Assembly (NCBI RefSeq): GCF_019578655.1
Contig: NC_063257.1
Coordinates: 24,073,939 to 24,137,938, forward strand
Length of the DNA stretch: 64,000 nucleotides
Origin: Ricinus communis
Taxonomy: Eukaryota > Streptophyta > Magnoliopsida > Malpighiales > Euphorbiaceae
Direction: 5' to 3'
The notes below the pieces were generated by a model. That model ran no database searches. It was not told the origin of the DNA and was given only the letters and a program-made list of their open reading frames with translations. Shown here one piece after another: positions 1 to 10,840 of the stretch; position 1 is the first letter of the stretch, and every line of letters begins with the position of its first letter. Both the position numbers and the translations under genes were made by a program.

Positions 1-470
1 ACAGTTCAAAAAATTAAAACCTTAGTCCTAGAAATCTATTGCCTTCACTTAGCAGACCCTGCTCGACCAAAAATAGTAGAGACGGATGTTTCAGATATAG
101 AGTATGGAGGAATCTTAAAAAAAATACATAATGGGCATGAGTGCATCATATAATTCACTTTTGTGCATTAGAATGATTGTCAAAGAAATTATTCCACAAT
201 TAGAAAAGAAATTTTGAGTATAGTCATGTGCATCCATAAATTTCAAAGTGATTTACTCAATAAAATTTAATTACTCTGTATTAATTGTAAATGTATAAAA
301 GAAATTTTACAAAAAGATGTCCAAAACATTGCATCGAAACATATTTTTGCTAGGTGGCAAACTATTCTTTCAGTCTTTCATTTTGAAATAGAATTTATCA
401 AAGGAGAAAAGAATTCAGTTCTAGATTTTGTTAACTCGAGAATTTCTACAAAATAGATAAATGGTTTGAA
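1..470 (+). pseudogene. Endogenous caulimovirid polyprotein tail (RT connection/RNase H)
   Basis: The plus strand encodes, across several stops and small frame changes, the C-terminal part of a plant pararetrovirus polyprotein. It runs from the end of reverse transcriptase through RNase H, with a segment like ETDVSDIEYGG (the family's DAS.GYGG pattern with its aspartate changed) and a late HIFARWQ motif typical of Caulimoviridae. The fragment enters from outside the window. Stops near 152 and 270 make it non-functional. Its neighbours (downstream ORF, promoter, primer site) keep the viral order. The family call rests on motif recognition; the genus cannot be assigned by eye. Confidence 0.75.
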
Positions 471-485
471 AAAATAAAGAAAAAA

Positions 486-1480
486 TGGTTCAAGTTGAAC
501 TAGACACACCTAAAACCCTAGTTAAAACCCCATACAAAAAATCCATTTCATCCGCTCAACCAATAACTTCATAGATTGAAGCGCCGATAAAAGAAAAAGG
601 CGCACAAACTAGTGCCTCCTCCTCCTCCCCAAAATAACAACATATTCAAACATGGCTCGAGTACTTTACAAAACAACCAAAGCTCATGCAAGTGTTGCAA
701 CAGGCATCAGGTATAACTTTTGAACACAATATTATTCTAAAATTAGAGAAAAGAATTTTCCAAAACCTTCTTTCTCATGAAGATTCTAAAAACTTAGTTA
801 AAACGATTTCTCCAAATAGCCAGATTGTTCTTTCTCAATCAAAAAAGAAAAATTCAGAGTATTTTTATAAATGAAATTTCAAAAATATGTTACGATGGAA
901 GAAGGATTTTTCAATAAAAATCTATCAATAGCAATATCAAAAATTCTCCCAAAACCTTGGAATCTTTCAAAATTCCAACCTTATTATGAGGCAATTTTGT
1001 AACATACCGCTTCGACGAAATTTAAACACTTCATCAATGAAGACACAAAGCCTGATCCTATATATTCCACTTGTCATATTCTAAAGGTTCTCCACTCTTT
1101 AGAATAGGGACAAGATTTGTCAAACCCCAAAGCCTTCCCTATCTCCTTCCAAAATAAAATCAACCACTGCCTAACCTATAACTACTAGGATTACCAGTAG
1201 GCATGGTTAGCACCTTTCTCATCCAAAATATTAAAAAAAAAAATAATACCATTCTTGGCTTTTCTACTAGACACTGAACTAAAAAATCCAAATTCTCCTT
1301 ATGGTTCACCTCCCAATGGTGGAATTACTTTAGTTCAATCCCTAACCTTCTTCTACCATAAGTAAAAGAGTCATATGACCTTTTCAGAACCTATTATAAA
1401 CGTCCTGAAGATTAACCCCTTTATTCATGTTCAGTTCAAAATTCTTCTTACCCTGAGTGATGCAGTGAGATTATGACTAT
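486..1480 (+). pseudogene. Degenerate ORF downstream of the caulimovirid polymerase
   Basis: A decayed plus-strand reading frame follows the polymerase tail. The longest open piece is 686-874 (62 codons), Lys/Ser-rich, and stops interrupt the rest. A related frame continues to about 1400. Its position between polymerase and promoter matches where caulimovirids with a separate 3' ORF place a transactivator or inclusion-body-like gene. I see no diagnostic motif, so its function is inferred from position only. It could also be a continuation of the polyprotein. Confidence 0.45.
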
Positions 1481-1739
1481 ACCAAAAATTATGGTATAAT
1501 CACCTTTGTTTGAAAATTCAGCGTAAAATGATGAGACTCTTTTAATGTCTCAAAAAAAAATCCTAAAACTAGTGGTAAAGCAATGGCTGATCAGCCAGGG
1601 GTGCATGACTTGTATAAGACTGAAAACCTAGCAGGTCTTTAAAAAAAAGAAAAGAAAAAAAAGAAAAGAGAAAAAAGAAAAAAAGAAGAAGAAAAGAACA
1701 GTAAAACCATTGTAGAAAATCTTTGCAGGCTTTATTAAA

Positions 1740-1905
1740 ACAATGTCTCTTGCCAACGCTAGAAAATAAGCATTGCTCCACTCATGGACTGACATCCACT
1801 ATCCATAGTACCAAAGGATAGGCTCTTCTCCATATAACCCTGAGATAGCATTCACTTCTTTCCTAAGGACAAACACCCCAGGATGTCTATAAAAGGAGGA
1901 AAACG
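1740..1905 (+). promoter_or_regulatory. Caulimovirid intergenic promoter with TATA box
   Basis: A TATAAAAGG box lies at 1888-1896. Upstream, 1785-1805 contains GACATCCACTATCC, reminiscent of the upstream region of caulimovirus full-length promoters. A purine-rich stretch follows the TATA box. The region lies between the polymerase-side ORFs and the primer binding site, as expected for the pregenomic RNA promoter. Activity today is unknown. Confidence 0.55.
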
Positions 1906-2208
1906 AAGCAAGAGGAGGTAGAAGTTCCACTATCCACAGTATCTTTTCCTTTCCTATTACCAAAAGAACTAGAAACTAAAACCTATGTAAGTCTGTTTTA
2001 TCGATAAAACTTTCAGTTTTGGAAATCTTCTTGTTTACCTTTTGCTCTATGTATGCTTCGCACTTATCTCTGAAATAGAGAATCCTGTGCATCAAAAAAT
2101 ACTTTTGTTTTCATTTTGTAGTCATACACAAACTTAAACATGGTTTAAGTTTTAAGTTTTCATTTTTTATACTTATCCCTCTATAGTTTTGAGTAGTTAT
2201 CTCCTCTT

Positions 2209-2221
2209 TGGTATCAAAGCC
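2209..2221 (+). promoter_or_regulatory. Primer binding site for initiator tRNA-Met (caulimovirid)
   Basis: TGGTATCAAAGCC differs by one base from the standard TGGTATCAGAGCC complement of the plant initiator tRNA-Met 3' end. It lies about 315 bases downstream of the TATA box and about 195 bases upstream of the ATG at 2405, as in the long leader of caulimovirids. It marks the origin of minus-strand synthesis in the ancestral genome. Confidence 0.7.
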
Positions 2222-2404
2222 CGGGAGAGGGGTAGGTTATAGAGTATTGGTTTATAATTTAAACAGTAACTATTCAAAGATTAGGATGTAGACGATTTGA
2301 GTTGGTGTGTTCTCTGTTGTAAATCTTGAGATAGGCTGTAAATCGGATAATATTACCTTCATAACCTGCACCTTTTTAATCTTAAAATAACCATTGTTTA
2401 AAAT

Positions 2405-3470
2405 ATGGATCAATTTTTTTATAGATTTACTTCTTTTTCGAGTTCCTCTACTGGATCAGAAAATAGGATTGTAAACTCTAAAGAGTATATAATTGAAAAC
2501 TTTGAAAAGCAAATCGATGATTGAAAAATTTCAAAAGTCGGCAAAGAACAAATCTATAAAACCTCAAGCTTCAATCTTTTTAAAATCGATTTCACTATCA
2601 AAACAAAAAAAAAGGATATTCAATTATCCAAACCTTTTGAAAAAAAAAAAAAAAACTTCTCTCTACAAAATCTTTACAGGATCACAGAGATAAAAACTTT
2701 AAATACATTCACATAGGATTAATCCAAGTTGGAATTAAACCTTTAACAAAAGAAGGTTTTAAATACATCCATCTTAGCAGTCCTTAGGGATAATAGGTTC
2801 ATTAACTTCCAGAAATTCCTTACTTAGTTTAGTAGAATCCAATCTGTATAGTAGACCAATAGCTTTTGAATGTTATCCAAACATAATAATTTCTGTAAAT
2901 GATAAAAGTATTTTGCAATCTTTAATTCTGCAGATTAAAACTCACAATTATAAAATGCTGAAAGGATCAATTCAATAGCCTTAATATACAAAATCTATTA
3001 CAAGACCATGGTTTCAGCCTTTGCAACTAAACACAAAGTCCAATCTAAAAAGATAGAAACTCTTTTATTACAGACAGATTTTACAAAATCTAACATTGTA
3101 GTTCCTAGATCTATAAAATGGAGAGATATAACCCTTCCAGACTAATGGATCTTAGAATGAGTAGTAGATCCTAAAGAAGAAGAACCTTCTGAACCCTCTA
3201 AAACAAACAGCCAGGTCAGAAACATTATACAACTTCTGGATGGCAGTGTGAGACTTTCTTTTGATAGAAAGTCCACCAGTTCGAGGTTTTCTGATGAAGC
3301 CTCAACTTCTGAAACCATTAATGTAGGGATACCATTAAACCTTCCTTCAGTCATAAACTTGTCTTATGGAAAGCGAGATTCAAATATAAAACCAGATCTA
3401 CCACCAGTATACATCTACCATTTAGGGATCAATTGAGGTATTCCACCTCAGACATACCTAGCACTGATCT
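2405..3470 (+). pseudogene. Caulimovirid movement-protein region, broken
   Basis: A plus-strand frame opens with an ATG at 2405 after the long leader, then is broken by stops and frame shifts. Around 3060-3150 the KWRDI pattern seen near the core of caulimovirid movement proteins is visible. An open piece at 3248-3436 encodes a Ser/Arg-rich stretch followed by PPVYIYHLG. Poly-A tracts near 2605 and 2640 have probably slipped. The movement-protein assignment comes from position after the primer site and local motifs. Confidence 0.6.
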
Positions 3471-4380
3471 CCACAAAGTAGGTTATGGATCCACAGACCT
3501 GTATATGCCAGTAGAGACGAAAAATCTCCTGCTTCACTTATAACTTCTGCTATAACTGAAAATCTAAATGAAAACATGTAGAATGAAATCTATGTTTTAT
3601 TATAAATAAAACATATCTACACAGAGACTTCTATTCTAAAAAAAAACATAGAAAAAAGGTTGTGGTTCTTTAAACATTTTATAAACACAAGATCTGAAAT
3701 TCAGAACGAATTTTTCAATTTTGTTGTTCAAAACAAAGCACATATCCTATTTTTTAATTGGTTTGAGATATATACATAAAAAAATAATATCTTATACCCC
3801 TTTAAAACCTTAAATCCTCTTATAAAATCTAAAATTATAGATTGAAAAATAAATTATGAAAAAATAGAGTCAGTTCACCCTCCAGTGAGACATGTAAAGA
3901 TACCTCGTTTAAACCAAAATATAGAAGCCTCACCATATAAAATCGTAAATCAAGACACAACCGGTAGAGCATGAAAGCAGGAGTCCAAGAATTCTTCTAG
4001 ACAGTGATACTGAGGAATTGTTCTTGAATCTGGTTTGATACTCAGGAAACCTTTTGCTTTGAGATGGTAAACTCGGGAAGGCCTCCATGTAATATGATGA
4101 AGTTAGGGAGTTACCAAACATGTCAAACTCAGGCTCGGGCATCGTTTTATCTTCTCCACAACCACGAGTCTTCAGTCTCATCGTTTCACAGTTTCATCTC
4201 TCTAAAAACAGGTTTGTCATATTCATTCAACAAGTCTGGAGTTTTTTGTATTGTATTGGATTCAACTTGTCAATCATCCATTCTACAGCCAATCCCACAG
4301 ATATCATATTGGATGAAGCTCATCGAAAAGCTTTTGCTTTGACATTTTAATATTCATATGTTTTAGATAATTCCACGAGT
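3471..4380 (+). other. Degenerate 3' flank of the caulimovirid copy and unassigned sequence
   Basis: About 3880-3960 still reads like viral polyprotein (PPVRHVKIP-like). No coat protein, protease or core reverse transcriptase follows, so this unit is truncated. From about 3960 to 4350 the sequence has overlapping short ORFs in both strands with no recognised domain. About 4190-4320 resembles 48585-48690 and is probably part of another dispersed repeat. Confidence 0.4.
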
Positions 4381-4802
4381 TGACGGGATTTATTCAAAAA
4401 TAATAAAAAAGATAGAAAAGTAAATGAAATAATTAACGATGTCGGGCAACGAGTTTGTAGCAGCTGATATTTTTTATTATATTGGTCATTGCTAACATTT
4501 ATTAATATTATTTTTTTAAATTAATATACACACGCTGTATTTAAATATTAATTATTTAATTCTTTATTATTTAAAAAATAAAATAATCTAAATATTTTTT
4601 AATTTAGCATTATAATTATACAAATTATATTTTTTAAAATTATTATTATTGTTATTTTAGTCTGTTAATTTAATTCTTTACTTGTTACATTGATATTAAA
4701 TTAGATATATAATTAATATTTGATAGTTTTTGAGCTTAAAAATTATTGTACAGTCAATAAATTTATTTATTAGTCAATATAATATTAAAAGTATAATTAA
4801 AA
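4381..4802. other. AT-rich spacer without genes
   Basis: Strongly AT-rich with short homopolymer runs. I see no ORF, RNA gene or clear repeat structure. It separates the viral remnant from the CACTA element. Confidence 0.6.
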
Positions 4803-4815
4803 TACTACTTTCATT

Positions 4816-5215
4816 ATAAAAAACTAACAGTTTACCAATAGAAAATTACATCGTTAATGGAAAGCAAATCATTGGTAAACACAAATACCGATAGATTAGT
4901 ATTAAAAATAATTCATCGGTAATTCTATTGTTGGTAATAATTTACCGATGAAAAACCTAACCATCAGTAAATTACCGACAGCAACGACCATTTCTAATTT
5001 GCCAAAAAGGCTATCGATAAAGTGTATTCCTTTTTGTTAAGTGGAGACAATTTACCGACAGAAATATTGTTGGAAATCCGTCGGTAAATTGGACATTTGG
5101 CGACAGTTTCTTTACTTAATAAAAAATGTTCAAAATCCGTCGGTAATCCATTAGTAAATTATTGGTACCTATAACAATAATTTCATCGGTAATCTGTCGG
5201 TAAGTTGCTGGATTA
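4816..5215. repeat. CACTA left subterminal repeats
   Basis: At least ten variants of the core TTACCGA(C/T)(G/A) and its complement TCGGTAA occur in both orientations, with spacings of a few tens of bases. In the CACTA family such arrays bind the TNPA/TNP1 protein. Many copies are degenerate. Confidence 0.7.
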
Positions 5216-5383
5216 AAATATAATGATTTTATTTTAATTTTAAGTACACCTGAATAATTAATTGTATATTAAAAAAATTTACAAAAGTAAACAAGTGTGA
5301 GACATAAATATTACAATGATATAAAAAAATGGCAAGTGTCAAAAATTATAATACAATCTAAATGTCAAAAATAAACTAATAAG

Positions 5384-6970
5384 CTAGTGACTCGTCATCA
5401 CTAGGAGACTAGGGAAGGGGCTTAGTTTGAGCAGAGCGTATCTCATGGATCTGGCGGGTAAGATCCTGCAAATGCTGCTGCAAGTTTCGAATTTGTACAT
5501 TCTGCTCCTACAATTGCACATTCTACTCAAACACCCTCGTCTACAAGTACTGAATCTTGGTGAAATCTGTACTACCATTAGGAGAGTATATAGTTGAAGA
5601 AGAGGCAGAACCGCATCGATAAAACTCAGAAGCTTGCGAGTTGAGGCTGTAGACTGAACTCTGCTTTTTACCTCCGACAATGTTAAAGAATAAAGAGTTG
5701 TCATCCATGGCCTCAGAAGTTTGTGTAAGCTGCTCTCTCCTTGTCTCATATGTATCCTAAAAATTGAGTGAAACAATTCAAGACATGTCAATAAATCAAA
5801 AAATAGAATGAAAGAGATTTTACATTAAGTCACCGTACATGAATAACTTTAGACTTCGAGTCTACAAAAGTTTGGCCTCCACCTTTTTGGTGTGGGTGTG
5901 TAGAAACAACTCTGAAACAGTAAGTGGGCATCTTAGTAATTGCGCCTGATTAATAGAAAGTGAATATAAGTTATTAAAATATATATTGTATTAAAAAGAA
6001 TTGAAATAATAAAACTTACAAGTCATCCCCCATGCTCTTGTTGGATAGTCGTGCCTCATGTATGCGAAGATGGTCTAGAACCATCAGAAGCATGTGACAA
6101 CTGATTCCAGGAATACTGCTCTGATATCCGTTTGGACTCGGGCGTGTTCCATTTATGCTGCCATCTTTCCCAAGCTTCTGAATCCATTAACTCTAGCTTC
6201 TTGCCTGCCTTGTTTAGCTTGCATATCATATCATATGATATGGAGTTGCAGCTTTCTTCTTCCACGCCTCTCGAATTAGGGCATCTACTGCTTCCTCCCA
6301 CAAGCACTACTTCTGGAAAAATAGATGTCTTGTTTTTTATGATATGGAGTTACACTTGTTTGAACAATATTTATAAAAAAAATACCTTAAATTCATCAAA
6401 GTAGAAGTCTTTAGTTTCCTTAGAAACTGACTTCCACCTAATCCCTTCTACGTCTATCTTCTCCTAAAAAATCTTCTGAATCTTGTGTGAGCAAGACCTA
6501 GATACCTCTAACAAAATATATAAAACATAATACATGTTAGTACATATAATTTAATAAATAAATATTTACAAAATGCATATATAATAAAATAAATTATATA
6601 TTGCTTACATATTATTGTGCAAGTGCAATCGAAGGCAACTATGTATCGATCTAGAATCAGCATGGGATGCAAACTCAACTATAGATGGTGTACTATATAG
6701 TATAGCCATCAATGGAGGTCAAGCTGGTATATCCACCAATGTAGGTGGTGATGGAGAGTATGTACTAGGAGGACGAGGTAGATGTGATGATGAAGACTGT
6801 GGAGGTGGGAGAGTATATGATGATGAAGGCTGTAAAGCTGAAGGTGGAGGATGTGGTGGTGGTGATGGTGCAGTATGTGTAGTAGGAGGTAGAGGATGTG
6901 TGGTGATAGGTGGAGATGGTTAGGTGTAGTAGATTGACGCCTACTAGCGTCTCTCTTCTTACCTACCATG
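5384..6970 (-). pseudogene. TNP1-like CACTA protein remnant
   Basis: The minus strand encodes discontinuous pieces of a plant CACTA TNP1-like protein. In protein order there is an MVGKKRDASRRQ start near 6969, then a Pro/Ser-rich tract from about 6925 to 6710 in another frame. Next come pieces with AWERWQHKW (about 6180) and MPTYCFRVVSTHPHQKGGGQ (about 5930-5870), then a coiled-coil-like tail ending about 5384. Introns may separate some pieces. Multiple frames and stops show decay. The His-rich open frame at 6709-6969 is the shifted reading of the Pro-rich tract. Confidence 0.55.
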
Positions 6971-7129
6971 TGTAAAACCTATACATATTTATAGCATATA
7001 TATTACATAAGTAAATTACATCAAAATTAATTGTTTAAAATTACAGTGTTACAAGCATGAATTCTCACAAAATTACAGTCTTAATAAATAAATTGAACTA
7101 AATATAAGAAATATCTATTCAAACTAATC

Positions 7130-7760
7130 ACTATCATCCTCATCTTCATCTATATCTTTTGAATCCGACTCAAGTATTAGTTCATCTTAATCTTCATGTT
7201 CATCATCAACTAAATCACCTTTAGCATAATTCAAGATTACAAATTCATCAATGACTGCAGATGTTTCATTGGTATGCAGATTCACTAGCTCATCTTCTTG
7301 ATAGGTTGTATTGCCGATTATTAGTGCCTCAATTTTAGTAGAAAAATAAAAAATCGGCCTCGCCTTGATTTTGCATATAGCCAACCAGTCCAACTTATCC
7401 ATTCTCAAGCTGGGATAAGAGACATGATAGATTTGTGCAATTTGCGTAGTGAGAATAAATGGTTCATACTTGTTGAGTCTGTGCCTTTAGTTAACATCTA
7501 TTAAAAGATATAATCTATACACCTTCATCCCAACATTACTCGTAGGATCAAACCATTCACATTTGAATAGTACAATTTGTTTAATTGGGAGTCTTGAATA
7601 TTCTAACTGTAGAATCTTTATTAATTGTCCATAATAGTCACTCTCGATTTCACTATAATTTGAGCCTTTTATACAAAATATTTGTTAATCGTTCCATCAG
7701 TATTAAGCCTACTGTGAAACCAATCTCAATCTAAATTTATTTATAACTCGTGAGGACACA
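7130..7760 (-). pseudogene. CACTA transposase C-terminal region (DUF4216-like)
   Basis: Read on the minus strand, 7690-7140 gives a near-continuous protein with LFKCEWFDP, GMKVYRLYLL, YEPFILTTQ and VSYPSL...DWLA.CK, followed by an acidic tail (open piece 7187-7408). This matches the conserved C-terminal DUF4216 region of plant TNP2-type CACTA transposases. One stop near 7488 interrupts it. The catalytic core and the DUF4218 region that normally precede it are not recognisable upstream, so most of the transposase has been lost. Confidence 0.6.
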
Positions 7761-7969
7761 TATAACTTACATATTTAGTTCTCAGTCATAAGATATGATT
7801 TAGTAAAATAATTTGTTAACTCCTAGAAGCATTCTAGTTTTTTCTCAAAACAAGCTACTGAAAATCTGCAACATCTCCCGTATAAAAAGAACATCTACCA
7901 CTTGTAAAATGAGTCCATTTTCTATAATAATATATTACACACTTCTAATATATTTAAATAAAATAAAAA

Positions 7970-8400
7970 GGTTGCGCCTTCAATACTCCTTGAGCCACCA
8001 AATGCCCGACATTACACAATAAATTTCTCTGCCAATTAAATAAATAAAATATAATCAAATATCAAATAAAAGATTTTGCACTTCTTAAATATTGTTAAAA
8101 AAATTAAAAGCATGCACCTCCAATACTTCTCAAGCCATCAAATGCCCAACATTATACAATAAATTTCTTCGCTAAACAAATATATAAAATATAAGTAGAC
8201 ATCAATTTAAATAAAATTATGCACTTCTTGAATATTTTAAAAAATAAAAAGCTTACGCCTCCAATACTTCTCGGGCTATCAAACATTTGGCATTACATAA
8301 TAAATTTTTCCGCAAATAAATAAATTAAATATAATCGAACATCAAATAAAAAATTACACACTTTTTAAATATTGTTTAAAGAATTAAAAGCCTGCGTATT
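7970..8400. repeat. Tandem repeat of about 140 bp, three copies plus a partial fourth
   Basis: Units begin near 7972, 8112, 8252 and 8392. Each has the order GCCTCCAATACTTCTC, CATCAAATGCCC, ACATTACACAATAAATTTCT, an AT-rich spacer and AATATTGTTAAAA. Copies differ by scattered substitutions and small indels. The array lies inside the CACTA element between transposase remnants and right subterminal region. Confidence 0.7.
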
Positions 8401-8636
8401 TATTATGTAAATTTTTCTAACTAATTATTGTGTAATGGATTAGTTAATTTACACAATAAATATTCTCCTAACTATTTAATTTACTTACTTTTAATTTAAA
8501 CATACTAAAATAATAAAATATTAAGTTAACTAACTATTTAGATAAATATTTTTCCAACTATTTAATAATTATAATTCACTATATATTTGTAAAAATATTT
8601 AATTTACTACCTAATATATTTACAAAAATAAAATTA

Positions 8637-8905
8637 TAGTTTACTAATTTTTCTAACTACTTCATTATTTAATTTACTATCTACTTAATTTAATTTTTAA
8701 TTTAACTCGAACTAATCTAAAATTAACTTTTAAATTAATTTTACTATCTAAATTAATTATTAGAATAAAAAAATTATAATTTACTAGCTTTTCTAACTAC
8801 TTCATTGTTTAATTTATTATCTACTTAATTTAATTATTAATTTAACTCAAACTAATTTAAAATTAACTCTTAAATTAATCTTACTATTTAAATTAACAGA
8901 TAATC
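8637..8905. repeat. Two-copy tandem duplication of about 140 bp, very AT-rich
   Basis: Copies begin near 8640 and 8780 and share TTTCTAACTACTTCATT, TATCTACTTAATTTAAT and TTAACTC.AACTAAT blocks in the same order. Low-complexity sequence, so the exact borders are soft. Confidence 0.55.
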
Positions 8906-9194
8906 TAAATCAAATATAAAACAAAAAATATAAAAAAATCAGAAAATATAAAAAATACAAAAGAATATAAAAAAATAGAAAATTAACATTTAATATAAAT
9001 CAAATTTTAAAAGTAGAAAATACAAAAATAAAAGTACTTACCTCTTCAACAAGGATGACGGCAGTGGCGGCACATGAGGGTGGTGGCACAAGGGAGGGGT
9101 GAGAGTGAAGAAGGAGAGAGGGGAGGGGCAACTACTGTTGCTTGAGGAGTTAGGTTAACTCCTCAAATGTAAGGGACCATGGAAATGTTGCGTT

Positions 9195-9620
9195 TCAATT
9201 AATTTATTTACTGATGGATTACCAATAAAATAATCCATCAATAAATTGCTTAAACAAAACGCAGTGTTATAGTGTCTTTACAGTTACCGACATAATAATC
9301 TGCCGGTAAATTGCTTGCCTGTAACGCTACATTTCGTGTAAGCAATTTACGGACAGATTATTCTACTGATAAATTAGCGACTCCCCTCAGCCGTTGCTGA
9401 ATAATTCAAAGTTGTCTCTATTTTTTGTGACAAATTCGCGCCATAATTTACCGACAAGTTAAGAAAACCGTCGGTAATAGTAGTCGATGAACCGTCCTTA
9501 ATCCGTCGGTGTACCTGCCGCCAATTTTTGCTGCGAAATTTATCAATGAATTCTTGCTGATGGTAAACTTCTGTCAGTTGTCCGTTGCAAATCTGTCGAT
9601 AAGTCTTGACATGAACGTGT
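9195..9620. repeat. CACTA right subterminal repeats
   Basis: Variants of TTACCGACA, TCTGCCGGTAAATT and CCGTCGGTAA recur in both orientations, mirroring 4816-5215. Just outside, at 9060-9160, is a short GC-rich, purine-rich stretch. A terminal GTAGTG was not found. Confidence 0.65.
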
Positions 9621-9673
9621 CTATTGCACAACTCCACTTGAACTCTATTCGTCTTCTCGTTTCTTTTAAGCAA

Positions 9674-9982
9674 TTATATAAAAACTCTAAGGCCTGCTTT
9701 AGGATTCTCCTCATATAATACTATATGCTTGGACTCGAAAACATTATTACCTAAGAAATCCTTAAGCACCTCTTTTAAAGTATAAGAGGTCACGATTTTA
9801 TACCGAGCTTGAACATTATTACCTAAGAAATCCTTAGGCACCTCTTTTAAAGTATAAGAGGTCACGATTTTATACCGAGCTTGGACGTATCTAAGTTGGG
9901 TCAGGGTCATTTTTGAGGGATAGAGATGGTGGTCATTCTCACCATCTTCGAAAGAGGAATCAGGGTCCTCAACCTCTTCCAA
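9674..9982 (-). pseudogene. Unrecognised ORF fragment with an internal 24-codon duplication
   Basis: A 102-codon minus-strand frame carries an exact-period duplication (72 bp; 9740-9811 and 9812-9883) that repeats VQARYKIVTSYTLKEV and the following eight residues in frame. I do not recognise a domain. It lies just upstream of an old gypsy LTR, so a degraded retroelement reading frame is the likeliest origin. Confidence 0.35.
9740..9883. repeat. Perfect-period 72 bp tandem duplication
   Basis: AACATTATTACCTAAGAAAT starts both copies (9740 and 9812). The copies differ at only about one position (AAGCACC versus AGGCACC), so the duplication is recent compared with surrounding decay. Confidence 0.9.
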
Positions 9983-9983
9983 C

Positions 9984-10499
9984 TGAGAGGAGGGCCTCTC
10001 CTTATTGACAAAGTCAGTAGAAGGATTCTAGAAATGAGTTTGGACAAACTCGTCCCGTCAATACACATAGAAATTAGATTTTGAGAAGAAGGATAAGACA
10101 ACTCCATGGAAATAAAAGAAAAAGGAACGCAAAAGGAGAAGAATAAAATGAGTGAAGCACTTACTAGTGACAGATGCAGACAACCTTACGAAGAAACGGA
10201 GTTACAGGCAGGAAAAAAAGGCAAGTACTCGCACAAATCGAGAGGCAGAAAAGACTTGATTAACTAGAGAAGATGAAATGCAGAAAAATGGTAGAAAGCA
10301 TGGGAGAGGAAGAAAAAGATATGTTTTATAAGCTCTTATGAATTGATAAAAATACATTTCGAGTTTGTGAATTCTGGAATGAAGGGGCATAACCAACAAT
10401 CGATAAGTCATAAATGGAAACGGCTCCCATAATGATGGACATGACATATGAAACGTCAGTGGGCATGTCAGGCGTCTCGGATGTTTGAAATTCAAACGA
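9984..10499 (-). other. Unassigned sequence with weak minus-strand ORFs
   Basis: Two minus-strand open frames (9907-10107 and 10202-10495) overlap in different frames and show no recognisable domain. Retroelement-derived sequence is likely from context. Confidence 0.3.
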
Positions 10500-10840
10500 T
10501 ACTACCGATCTTATCTCTTACTAAAGACCTAATCAAGCACGGAACATTCTTTGATCCAGTCCATTAGAAAGTATTAAGATGGCAGAGTTAACCGAGTACG
10601 AGTAAAAAGATAAATATTGAGTATAAATACTCTCAAGAAAGGGGGGACTAATAATAACCAAGCATCATAAATCAATTAGTCATACTCAAGAAAGACGGGA
10701 TTGAACAAGTTCACATTTTCACTACAACTAGGAGTCTTAGAGAACGTATCATGATTGGACTCTAGTTAAGGAGTCCGATTCGACCTAGGACTCTGGTAAC
10801 AGTCAAGAGAACATGTCCTATAAAATTAGGACGACCTACT

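Larger units (their letters stand above)
4803..9640 (-). mobile_element. Decayed CACTA (En/Spm-type) DNA transposon
   Basis: Both ends carry dense short direct and inverted copies of a TTTACCGACGG-like subterminal motif (4816-5215 and 9195-9620), the hallmark of CACTA elements, where the transposon's own DNA-binding protein docks. Between them, minus-strand remnants of TNP1-like and DUF4216-type transposase proteins are present. The left terminus near 4804 (ACTAC, then AACTAACAGTTTACC) looks like a mutated CACTAC end. I cannot find a clean GTAGTG at the right, so the boundaries are approximate. The element is inactive. Confidence 0.7.

Noticed and set aside
4064..4350. Overlapping plus-strand ORFs of 76-92 codons
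   Set aside because: No recognised domain and partly similar to 48585-48690, so more likely a dispersed repeat than a gene.
6709..6969. His/Leu-rich ORF on the minus strand
   Set aside because: It is a shifted reading of the Pro/Ser-rich tract of the TNP1-like protein.
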